From the NCBI GenBank assembly GCA_017882405.1, contig JADGPO010000046.1:1-52779 (forward strand): a DNA stretch of 52,779 nucleotides, in the 5' to 3' direction. The DNA is from Solirubrobacteraceae bacterium (GTDB lineage Bacteria > Actinomycetota > Thermoleophilia > Solirubrobacterales > Solirubrobacteraceae). Shown in pieces: positions 40,025-47,145 of this stretch; the first letter of the stretch is position 1, and each line of letters starts with the position of its first letter. A program made the translations under genes and the position numbers. The notes below the pieces were generated by a model. That model was not told the DNA's origin. It made no database searches and saw nothing but the letters and a program-made list of their open reading frames with translations.

Positions 40025-40721
40025 TCATGCCGCCCGCTGGAGAAGTCCGGCCATCGCCCGCTCCCAGGCATCGGCCATAGCCGCAACGCGGGGCTCGAGC
40101 TCGAAGGGCCGGCGCCGCGCGAGGCGGAACGAGAGTGCCTTGCAGCCCTCGACGATCTCCTCCATCGCCGCCGGAGTAGGGCGGCAACACGGCCGGATCG
40201 TCCTCTCCGATGCGAAAGACGCCGCGGTAGTCCGCACCTTGCAGCCGGTAGCGGCCCTGGCCGTGGAAGTACGTGAGCTTGTCGGCCGAGGGGTCGATCT
40301 CGTCGGCGGCCACCGACGTCTTGACGTGGGCAAGGCGGTAGCTGGTGGACGCCGTATCGGGCAGGAAGAAGCTGTCGAGCTCCACGATCATCGTGCGCCC
40401 GTGCTGCAGTTGCTGGGCTATCTGCTGCGGCAGCGGTCGGTAGGGCTGCATCTCGTGGATGTCGACCCCGAGCAGCAGCTCGAGGTCCTCGGGAGGCGGC
40501 TTGAAGAACGTCCACTGATCGCCCTCGAAGTCCATCCGGACGAGATGGGCGAACAGCGCCAGCGGCTCGTAGCCGCGAGCGTGCAGGAGCTCGATGAGCA
40601 CGTCGCCGTAGCAGTTGGTCTCCAGGTAGGACCGGGCTCCCCGGTGCAGCTCGTGGGGCTCATAGGCATCCGGCTCCTCGGGTGCCGGATCGACGTCGGC
40701 ATTGGAGCTAACGAGCCGCAT
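40025..40721 (-). pseudogene. DUF1839-like protein, frameshifted with a probable internal deletion
   Basis: The first 180 residues read well in one frame: LETNCYGDVLIELLHARGYEP, MDFEGDQWTFFKPPPEDLELL, MIVELDSFFLPDTASTSYRL and KLTYFHGQGRYRLQGADYRG. This is the DUF1839 pattern found beside amino acid:carrier-protein ligases in rhizobia, as I remember it. Near 40180 the homology jumps frame to AAMEEIVEGCKALSFRLARR and ends at 40025. The joined product is about 230 residues. I expect roughly 80 residues more between the two parts, so a deletion as well as a frameshift is likely. The start ATG at 40721 overlaps the ligase gene by 14 bp. Confidence 0.65.
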
Positions 40722-41652
40722 CGCGCCACAGCTCGGCCCGCACCGGATCGGGCCAGGCGGCGGGATCGAGCCCGTGCCGGCGCAGCAGCGCCAGGACGAT
40801 GCGCTCGTGCCCGAAGCCCAGGCACGCGGTGTGCGCGGTCTCCCCGCTGGCCAGCGTCAGTCCGTAGGTGCCGGCGAAATGCTCGCGATGGTGGTTGAAC
40901 GACGCGCACGCCGTCGGCTCGGGCCCGGCGATCGGGACCAGCAGCTCGAGCTTGAGCCGCTCGCCGCGCTGATTGGCCGCCAGCATCCTTCCGCGCCGGC
41001 CGAAGAACGGATCGTTGGCGGTGTCCAGCCGCGCGTCCAGCCCGAACCGGGTCAGCAGGTCCAGGCCACGCTGCGCCCATTCGTCGCGCCACTCCAGGAC
41101 GCGCTCGGGCTCGGCGATCCGCACGAGCTCGTGCTGATGGAAGATCTGACGTCGCGACGGGTCGTGCGACGGCTCGTGCCGGAACACCCAGGCACCTCCG
41201 GCATCGACGAACACCCCGCCCGGAGGCAGGGGCCCACGCGCGGCGATCGCCGGATACACCGGGTAGCAGGCCGCCGGCATCAGCGTCAGCTCCGTCATCT
41301 CCTGGAACTCGCCCCAGTCCTCGTGGCGAGCCGCCCGCTCGCTCTGCACGCGAGCCTGCTGCTCGTCGCCGTCGAACGAGTAGACGCTGCCCGCCAGATG
41401 GGGAAACGACGACAGGTAGCCGCTGTTCTCCAGCTGGCGGCGCGGCAGCACCGGCGGGAAGCGCAGGCGTTCGGCTCCGAGCGCTGCGGCCTCCGCGCTG
41501 AGCCGCTCGTCCAGCCGGCCGCGGACGTCCTCGAACACGGCGCCGTGACCGTATACACCGGGCACCCCGCTGGGCAGCAGGAGGCCGTGCTCTATCAGCT
41601 CGCAGAGAAACTGCGCCTGCTGTTCGTCGGCCTGCGGGGCGTGCGCTGTCAT
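40708..41652 (-). CDS. Amino acid:carrier-protein ligase (SerRS-like)
   Basis: A 314-residue class II synthetase core with no tRNA-binding arm. It resembles the rhizobial ligases that activate glycine or alanine with ATP and load it on a carrier protein. Motif 2 is seen in WVFRHEPSHDPSRRQIFHQH and motif 3 in ACLGFGHERIVLALLRRHG. Cys129, Glu175 and Cys277 are spaced as zinc ligands in these enzymes and in atypical archaeal SerRS. It starts 3 nt after the acyl-CoA dehydrogenase gene; the dedicated carrier protein is two genes upstream in the same operon. Length matches the known ligases (just over 300 residues). Amino acid specificity cannot be read from sequence by eye. Confidence 0.88.
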   Translation of the reverse strand: MTAHAPQADEQQAQFLCELIEHGLLLPSGVPGVYGHGAVFEDVRGRLDERLSAEAAALGAERLRFPPVLPRRQLENSGYLSSFPHLAGSVYSFDGDEQQARVQSERAARHEDWGEFQEMTELTLMPAACYPVYPAIAARGPLPPGGVFVDAGGAWVFRHEPSHDPSRRQIFHQHELVRIAEPERVLEWRDEWAQRGLDLLTRFGLDARLDTANDPFFGRRGRMLAANQRGERLKLELLVPIAGPEPTACASFNHHREHFAGTYGLTLASGETAHTACLGFGHERIVLALLRRHGLDPAAWPDPVRAELWRDAAR

Positions 41653-41655
41653 GGG

Positions 41656-42828
41656 TCAGACCTCCTTGGCGAGCATCAACAGGCCGGCATCGACGGCGTG
41701 GATGCGCTCGTTGGCGACCATCAGGCGCGCCGACAGCGCGTCGCGCAGGTGACGCCCGACGCCGTACGGCGAGTCGTTCTTGTAGGCAGCGATCCCGATC
41801 ACCTCCAGCACTCCGGCGCAGATCCGGGGCGCCTGCTCCGAGGCGGCGAGCTTGAGGTTGTTGTACCTCAGCACCGATCCCATGGTGGCCAGACCCTCGC
41901 GGCCCGGCTGCTCACCGGCCCGCTCGAAGTCCTCTCGGGCGGAGCGAACCTCGGCGCGCAACATGAACAGCTCGCTCATCACCCGCGACAGGCTCGCAGC
42001 GGCCGGCACCGGCTGGCTGGGTAGCCGTCGAGCCGCGGCCCGCACGAACCCCCGGGCCCGCTCGAACGCGTCGGTGGCGATCCCCAGCCACACGTGTGCC
42101 CACAGGATGTGTGAGATCGGGACGTGAGATTCGTTCATCACCGACGAGAACGGCGCGGCGAGCACCTGCTGGGGATCGAACTCCGCCCTGACGCTGAAGC
42201 CGGGCGAGCAGGTGCCGCGCATGCCGATCGTGTCCCAGGTACCCGTCTGCTCCAGGCGGGTCTCCCACCCGTGGCTCAGGACCAGCACCTGGTCTGACTC
42301 GGCGGCCAGCTCGGAGCGGCGCACGGTGGTGAAGTAGTCGTCGGCATGGGCGCCGTAGCTGACCGTCGGCGCCTGCTTCTCGAAGCACAGCCGGCCGCCC
42401 TCGGTCGGCCGCACAGGCGCGATCGACCGGCCCATGTCGCCTCCGGTCCCGATCTCGGAAGTGATCGACGCGATCAGCCTCTGGTCGGCCGACAGCTCGC
42501 GCAGATAGTCCTCGAACCAATCGCCGCTCAGGTGGCGCACGATCGTGGCCACCTGTATCTGATGCATCGCGAAGACCATCGCGGCCGCCGAGCAGCGCCG
42601 GCCGAGCTCCAGGCAGGCCTGGGCGATCGTGCCGAAAGACAGGCCGCCACCGCCGTATTCGGTCGGCACGAACGCCGACAGCGCTCCCACGTCCCGCAGC
42701 GAGGCGATCGCCTCCTCCGGAAAGCGCGCTTCACGATCGACTTCGTCGACGTAGCGCTTGGCTACGTCATCGGCCAGCTTGCGTACCGAGGCGAGGAACT
42801 CTTGGTCGCGGTCGACCGCAACCGTCAT
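41656..42828 (-). CDS. Acyl-CoA dehydrogenase-like flavoprotein
   Basis: A 390-residue FAD enzyme with the acyl-CoA dehydrogenase fold: FVPTEYGGGGLSFGTIAQAC, SITSEIGTGGDMGRS, GMRGTCSPGFSV and VLEVIGIAAYKNDSPYGVGR. The usual catalytic Glu of the YEGT motif near the C terminus is not there; the aligned place reads LMVANERIH. It may act on a thioester held by the carrier protein, as related flavoproteins oxidise prolyl-carrier proteins, or may have lost dehydrogenation. The ATG at 42828 overlaps the carrier-protein stop (ATGA) and the ligase follows 3 nt after its stop, so the three are one translational unit. Confidence 0.87.
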   Translation of the reverse strand: MTVAVDRDQEFLASVRKLADDVAKRYVDEVDREARFPEEAIASLRDVGALSAFVPTEYGGGGLSFGTIAQACLELGRRCSAAAMVFAMHQIQVATIVRHLSGDWFEDYLRELSADQRLIASITSEIGTGGDMGRSIAPVRPTEGGRLCFEKQAPTVSYGAHADDYFTTVRRSELAAESDQVLVLSHGWETRLEQTGTWDTIGMRGTCSPGFSVRAEFDPQQVLAAPFSSVMNESHVPISHILWAHVWLGIATDAFERARGFVRAAARRLPSQPVPAAASLSRVMSELFMLRAEVRSAREDFERAGEQPGREGLATMGSVLRYNNLKLAASEQAPRICAGVLEVIGIAAYKNDSPYGVGRHLRDALSARLMVANERIHAVDAGLLMLAKEV

Positions 42829-43082
42829 GCCGCCTCGACGCGGAGCTCACACATCGCCGAGACGATCGCCGCGATCGTCTCGAAGACACTGCGCTTGAGC
42901 ATCTGGTCAGGAAACTCCGTGTCGAAGCGATCCTCCAGAGCGAGCATCACGTTCACGCTGCCGTGCGAGCTCATCCCCGCCTGGAACAGATCTGCGTGGG
43001 AGCTCAGGGTGTCGACGTCCACGCGCAGACGCGCATGGTCACGCAGTACCTCTCGAACTCCCGCTTCGGTTACCACATCCAT
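42825..43082 (-). CDS. Acyl/aminoacyl carrier protein
   Basis: An 85-residue four-helix carrier protein. The phosphopantetheine site is DLFQAGMSSHGSVNVMLALE, with Ser39 as the likely attachment residue; the AG-x-S-S-H pattern resembles the carrier partners of amino acid:carrier-protein ligases more than fatty-acid ACP (DSL). The second helix and FDTEFPDQMLKRSVFETI are typical. ATG 43082 is chosen because GGAGG stands 7 nt upstream; a start 17 codons earlier adds unrelated residues. It is the first gene of the operon. No phosphopantetheinyl transferase is in the window. Confidence 0.9.
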   Translation of the reverse strand: MDVVTEAGVREVLRDHARLRVDVDTLSSHADLFQAGMSSHGSVNVMLALEDRFDTEFPDQMLKRSVFETIAAIVSAMCELRVEAA

Positions 43083-43210
43083 CGGCGTGCCTCCATCAGA
43101 GCTCTGGCGCCATACACGAATGGTATTCGGCATTTCAGCAACGATCCTTTACGGACCGCCTTCCGACTCGTCAGCCGGCCCTCGCCGAGCGCAGAGCTCC
43201 CGCCCGCTGC

Positions 43211-43886
43211 CGACGCCGGCCGTCATCGCCTGGCGCGGCGGGGACGTAAATGAGGAGGTGATCACGCTCGCCTCCGCGGGCCACGTCGGCATCCTCACCT
43301 CTCCGGTGGGCGCCGAGGCCCCACCCACGACCCTGGTGCTGCTCAATCCCGGATCCAAGACCCACGTCGGCCCCGGACGAGCGTGGGTTGAGCTGGCGCG
43401 CGATCTGGCCCTGCAGGGGCGGCGAACGCGTGCGCCTCGGCGCGAATCTCCCCCGCAGACGGAGTCATCGCGCTCAATCCGCAGCTCTACTGGAAGCAGG
43501 GCGACCCGGTGGAGATCGACTGGGAGCTGATTCGAGCGCGGCGTGCCGGCGAGATCGCACGGATCCAGCGGGGTCAGCGCCTCCGGCTATGGAGCGTCCT
43601 GGACTCTCGGGGCAGCCGACCGCCCGCGGCTAGATGGCTCAACGAGCTGGCGAGCACGAGCGCCTCAGTGCACCCGATCTTCGCCGAGGGCGACGACGGC
43701 CTTCAGTTTCTCAACGAGCGCCTGAGCCGGAGGATCGACCGCCTCACCCGGCGAGGTCGGATCTCGCTGCGCGAGCTGCCCGACATCGATCACCCGATGC
43801 AACTCGCGTGGCTGCGTCCCCGGGTCGCGGAGGCGCTGAGCGACGCGCTGGCCGAGATCGACGTCCGGTCGCGGGCGAGCCGCTAG
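43211..43886 (+). pseudogene. Broken third copy of the alpha/beta hydrolase (domain 2 only)
   Basis: The first part, up to about 43430, encodes VIAWRGGDVNEEVITLASAG and LVLLNPGSKTHVGPGRAWVE, close to residues 288-345 of the hydrolase at 32403. From about 43460 a different frame resumes with GVIALNPQLYWKQG and runs to LPDIDHPMQLAWLRPRVAEA, matching residues 423-545 of the same protein. The stretch between, which should carry the nucleophile elbow (about 70 residues), is missing. Domain 1 is also absent. It is divergent from the carrier-protein operon and overlaps the ilvN stop by 4 bp. I am confident of the homology by eye, less of the exact breakpoints. Confidence 0.75.
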
Positions 43887-44440
43887 GTCTCGCCCCGCCC
43901 GCGCGAGATGGCGATCTCGCCGGTGCGCGCCATCTCGACCAGGCCGAAGGGCCTCACCAGCCCCTCGAACGCGTTGACCTTGTCGTTGGTGCCCGTCACC
44001 TCGACGACCACCGATCGCTTGCTCACGTCGACGACCTTCGCGCGGAAGATCTCGCAGATCTGCATCACCTCGGCGCGTGCCGACCCATCGGCGCTGATCT
44101 TGAACAGGGCGAGCTCGCGCGCGAGGGTCTGCTTCGGCTGCAGGTCGCGGATCTTGAGCACGTTGACGAGCTTGTGCAGCTGCTTGGTCACCTGATCGAT
44201 GGGATGCACCGCGCCGTCGAGCGTCAGCGTGATTCGAGACACCGCGTCGTCGTCCGTCGGCCCCACGGCCAGCGTGTCGATGTTGAAGCCGCGTCGCGCG
44301 AACAGACCGGTGATGCGCGTGAGCACGCCAGGCTTGTTCTCCACCAGGATGGAGAGGATGTGCTTGCGACCGGTCCGTAGTCCGACCGCAGCGTCCAGTT
44401 CGTCGAGGGAGAGAACCTCGTTGGTCGCGGGCTCTCCCAT
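43883..44440 (-). CDS. ilvN: Acetolactate synthase small (regulatory) subunit
   Basis: A 185-residue regulatory subunit that gives valine feedback control to IlvB. An N-terminal ACT domain is seen in HILSILVENKPGVLTRITGL with FARRGFNIDTLAVGPTDD, and the second ACT-like half ends FGLVEMARTGEIAISRG. The start ATG 44440 lies 2 nt after the ilvB stop. Its own stop overlaps the broken hydrolase by 4 bp. Confidence 0.96.
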   Translation of the reverse strand: MGEPATNEVLSLDELDAAVGLRTGRKHILSILVENKPGVLTRITGLFARRGFNIDTLAVGPTDDDAVSRITLTLDGAVHPIDQVTKQLHKLVNVLKIRDLQPKQTLARELALFKISADGSARAEVMQICEIFRAKVVDVSKRSVVVEVTGTNDKVNAFEGLVRPFGLVEMARTGEIAISRGRGET

Positions 44441-44442
44441 GG

Positions 44443-46119
44443 CTAGCCGACCATGTCCCGCGCCGGCTGGCCGGCGGGGATCATCGGGTATGTGTTCTCC
44501 TCCCGCGTGACCCGCACGTCGACAAGCACGGGTCCCTCGGTGGCGATCGCCTCCTGCATGTCGCTGACCAGGGTGTGCTTGTCGCGCAGGCGGATGCCCG
44601 TCGCTCCGTAGGCCTCGGCCACCTTGACGAAGTCCGGCCACTGGCCCATGTCCACCTGGCTGTAGCGCTTGTCCCAGAAGAGCTCCTGCCACTGGCGGAC
44701 CATGCCCAGGTAGCCGTTGTTCATGATGAACACCTTGATCGCGATCCCGTCCTGCGAGCAGGTGGCGAGCTCCTGCATGTTCATCTGCACCGAGCCGTCG
44801 CCGGCGATGCACACCACGGTCTCATCGGGGCAGCCGACCTTGGCTCCCATCGCCGCGGGCAGGCCGAATCCCATCGTCCCCAGGCCGCCCGAGTTGATCC
44901 ATCGGCGGGGCTTGGCGAAGTCGAAGTACTGCGCGGCCCACATCTGGTGCTGACCGACGTCGCTGGTCACGATCGCGTCTCCGGCGGTCGCCTCGTAGAG
45001 CGCCTTGATCATGTACTGCGGCTTGATCTCGGAGTCCTCGGAGTCGCGGTAGGCGAGCGGATGGCGTTCCTGCCAGACCCGGATGCGCGACCACCACTCG
45101 TCCAGCCGCGCGGCGTCGGCCGCCAGCGCCCGGTACTCGGCCGTCAGGCGGGGCAGGATGTTGCGGGCATCGCCGACGATCGGGATGTGCGCCGGCACGT
45201 TCTTCGAGATCTCGGCCGGATCGACGTCGATGTGGACGAACTTGGCGTGCGGAGCGAACTCCGACAGCTTGCCGGTGATGCGATCGTCGAAGCGCGCCCC
45301 GATCGCCACGATCAGGTCGGCCTCGTCCATCGCGTAGTTGGCAGTACGCGTGCCGTGCATCCCCAGCATCCCCAGCCACTGCGGATGAGGAGCGGGGAAG
45401 GCCCCCAGCCCCATCACCGTGCAGGTGACCGGAAGCGCGTCCACCGTCGCCAGCTCGGTCAGCTCCGCCGAGGCGTTGGCGCTGACGACGCCGCCGCCGG
45501 CGTAAATGACCGGCCGCCGCGAGTTCGCCAGCGCCTTCGCGGCCAGCCGGATCTGCTTCTGGTTGCCGTCGGTGGTCGGCTGATACCCGGGCAGATGGAC
45601 GTCGGTCACCGGCTCGTAGGGGATGTCGACCTTGCTCAGGTCCTGTGGGATGTCGACCACCACCGGACCGGGTCGACCGCTGCGCGCGATGTAGAACGCC
45701 TCGTGCAGCGACCGCGGGATCTCGAGCGGATGGCGGATCATGATGCTGTGCTTGACGATCGGCATGGTGATACCGATCGTGTCGGCCTCCTGGAACCCGT
45801 CGGTGCCCAGTAGGTCGGTGCGCACCTGGCCGGTGATGAACACCACCGGCACCGAGTCCATCATCGCGTCGCAGATCGGAGTCACCAGGTTGGTCGCGCC
45901 CGGCCCGCTCGTGCCCAGCGACACGCCCACCTTGCCGGTGGCCTTCGCGTAGCCCTCTGCTGCGTGGCCTCCGCCCGCCTCGTGGCGGACGAGTATGTGA
46001 CGGATCCCGGCGTCGTAGAACGCGTCGTAGGTGGGAAGGTTCGCCCCCCCGGGGAGGCCGAACACGACATCGACACCTTCGGCCTTGAGGCATTCCATGA
46101 GAGCGTCGACTGCACGCAT
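44443..46119 (-). CDS. ilvB: Acetolactate synthase large subunit
   Basis: A 558-residue thiamine-diphosphate enzyme that condenses two pyruvates, or pyruvate and 2-ketobutyrate, for valine and isoleucine. GVDVVFGLPGGANLPTYDAF and VRHEAGGGHAAEGYAKATGK hold the catalytic Glu; LGTSGPGATNLVTPICDAMM follows. The ThDP site runs from VCIAGDGSVQMNMQELATC to IMNNGYLGMVRQWQ. ATG 46119 has a perfect AAAGGAGG Shine-Dalgarno 7 nt upstream; an upstream in-frame extension looks non-coding. ilvN follows 2 nt later. Confidence 0.97.
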   Translation of the reverse strand: MRAVDALMECLKAEGVDVVFGLPGGANLPTYDAFYDAGIRHILVRHEAGGGHAAEGYAKATGKVGVSLGTSGPGATNLVTPICDAMMDSVPVVFITGQVRTDLLGTDGFQEADTIGITMPIVKHSIMIRHPLEIPRSLHEAFYIARSGRPGPVVVDIPQDLSKVDIPYEPVTDVHLPGYQPTTDGNQKQIRLAAKALANSRRPVIYAGGGVVSANASAELTELATVDALPVTCTVMGLGAFPAPHPQWLGMLGMHGTRTANYAMDEADLIVAIGARFDDRITGKLSEFAPHAKFVHIDVDPAEISKNVPAHIPIVGDARNILPRLTAEYRALAADAARLDEWWSRIRVWQERHPLAYRDSEDSEIKPQYMIKALYEATAGDAIVTSDVGQHQMWAAQYFDFAKPRRWINSGGLGTMGFGLPAAMGAKVGCPDETVVCIAGDGSVQMNMQELATCSQDGIAIKVFIMNNGYLGMVRQWQELFWDKRYSQVDMGQWPDFVKVAEAYGATGIRLRDKHTLVSDMQEAIATEGPVLVDVRVTREENTYPMIPAGQPARDMVG

Positions 46120-46311
46120 GCGGGTCCCTCCTTTCGGGCGCTTCTTCGCCGTGATCCGCACTGGAGGCGCGGGCCGCCGAGTGTAGACCGTGTCCATCGG
46201 CCGACGCGGCGAAATAGCGGCCCGGCTCGCCGCCGTCACCACTGGCCGGCGATCGACCGCCGGGCACTTCCCCATTAACTACCGAAGCAGGCGATAACCT
46301 CTAAGAGCGCC

Positions 46312-47007
46312 ATGGCTTCCCCGGCCGATCCTAAGCGCCTGCTGGCGTTTGAACATGTTCAGGCCTCCTCCGAGACCTCGCTGCTGCGCGTGGAAGTGGA
46401 CGTGACTCAAAATGGCGGCGGCGAGCCGCCCGCGGGGATCCTGATCGTCGACGACGGCACCGTCTCGCATCGGTTCAGGCCGCTGCCCGCACCGCCCGTC
46501 CCCAGCGCGTCGATCCGCATGGCGTTTGCGGTTCCGCTGGAGCTTCTCGGGCGACAGCAGGGCATGCGCCTCGAGCTCACGCACGAGCTCCTGGAGCTGC
46601 CAACGCCGACGCCGGCCACCGGGCGTCCCGCGGATGCCTGGACGCCCGCCCCGCCCCCGCCCGAGGGACCCGACCGCCGCCTGGCCGGCTACGAGCTGCT
46701 CGCACGCCAGTCCGAGCAGCTGCAAGTACTGGAGGCGGAAGTGAAGCGCGCGCAACAGCAACTGGAGACCGAGGGGAAGGCCCGCGTCGCCGCGGAGAGC
46801 GCCGCCGTCCAGAGGCTGCGCGCCGAGCTGCAGCAGGCCCACGGAGTCGCCGAAGCCGACGTCCGCCGATTGGAGGACCGCTGCGCAGAGCTCGAGCTCC
46901 ACCTCGCGGAGGCGATTCGTGAGCTGGAGGCGGTGTCGAGCTCGGACCGAGACACGCCGGCTCCCGCCGGCGAAGCCGTCCCCGGGGCCGATAGGCTCGT
47001 GGGATAG
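46312..47007 (+). CDS. Uncharacterised protein with a C-terminal coiled coil
   Basis: A 231-residue protein not recognised as a known family. Residues 1-85 look like a small beta-rich domain (LLRVEVDVTQNG, AGILIVDDGTVSHRFRPLP). A Pro/Thr-rich linker follows. Residues 120-210 form a strong heptad coiled coil (LARQSEQLQVLEAEVKRAQQ, LRAELQQAHGVAEADVRRLE). It is divergent from ilvB and upstream of the sugar transferase. The start is ATG 46312. There is no signal peptide. Confidence 0.65.
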   Translation: MASPADPKRLLAFEHVQASSETSLLRVEVDVTQNGGGEPPAGILIVDDGTVSHRFRPLPAPPVPSASIRMAFAVPLELLGRQQGMRLELTHELLELPTPTPATGRPADAWTPAPPPPEGPDRRLAGYELLARQSEQLQVLEAEVKRAQQQLETEGKARVAAESAAVQRLRAELQQAHGVAEADVRRLEDRCAELELHLAEAIRELEAVSSSDRDTPAPAGEAVPGADRLVG

Positions 47008-47145
47008 CGCTCAGGCTCGGTAAATCGACCGGCGGCCGGCGCGCCCACAGCGGCAAAGTTGGCCCACGGGAGGGTTCACCGGACCGACAATGGGTGTTTT
47101 ATACGGAACGGAAACATCTCGGAGGCGACGAGACCGTTACTACCT

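Noticed and set aside
42346..43200. Long plus-strand frame running into the broken hydrolase
   Set aside because: Upstream of about 43211 it lies opposite the flavoprotein and carrier-protein genes and shows no hydrolase similarity.
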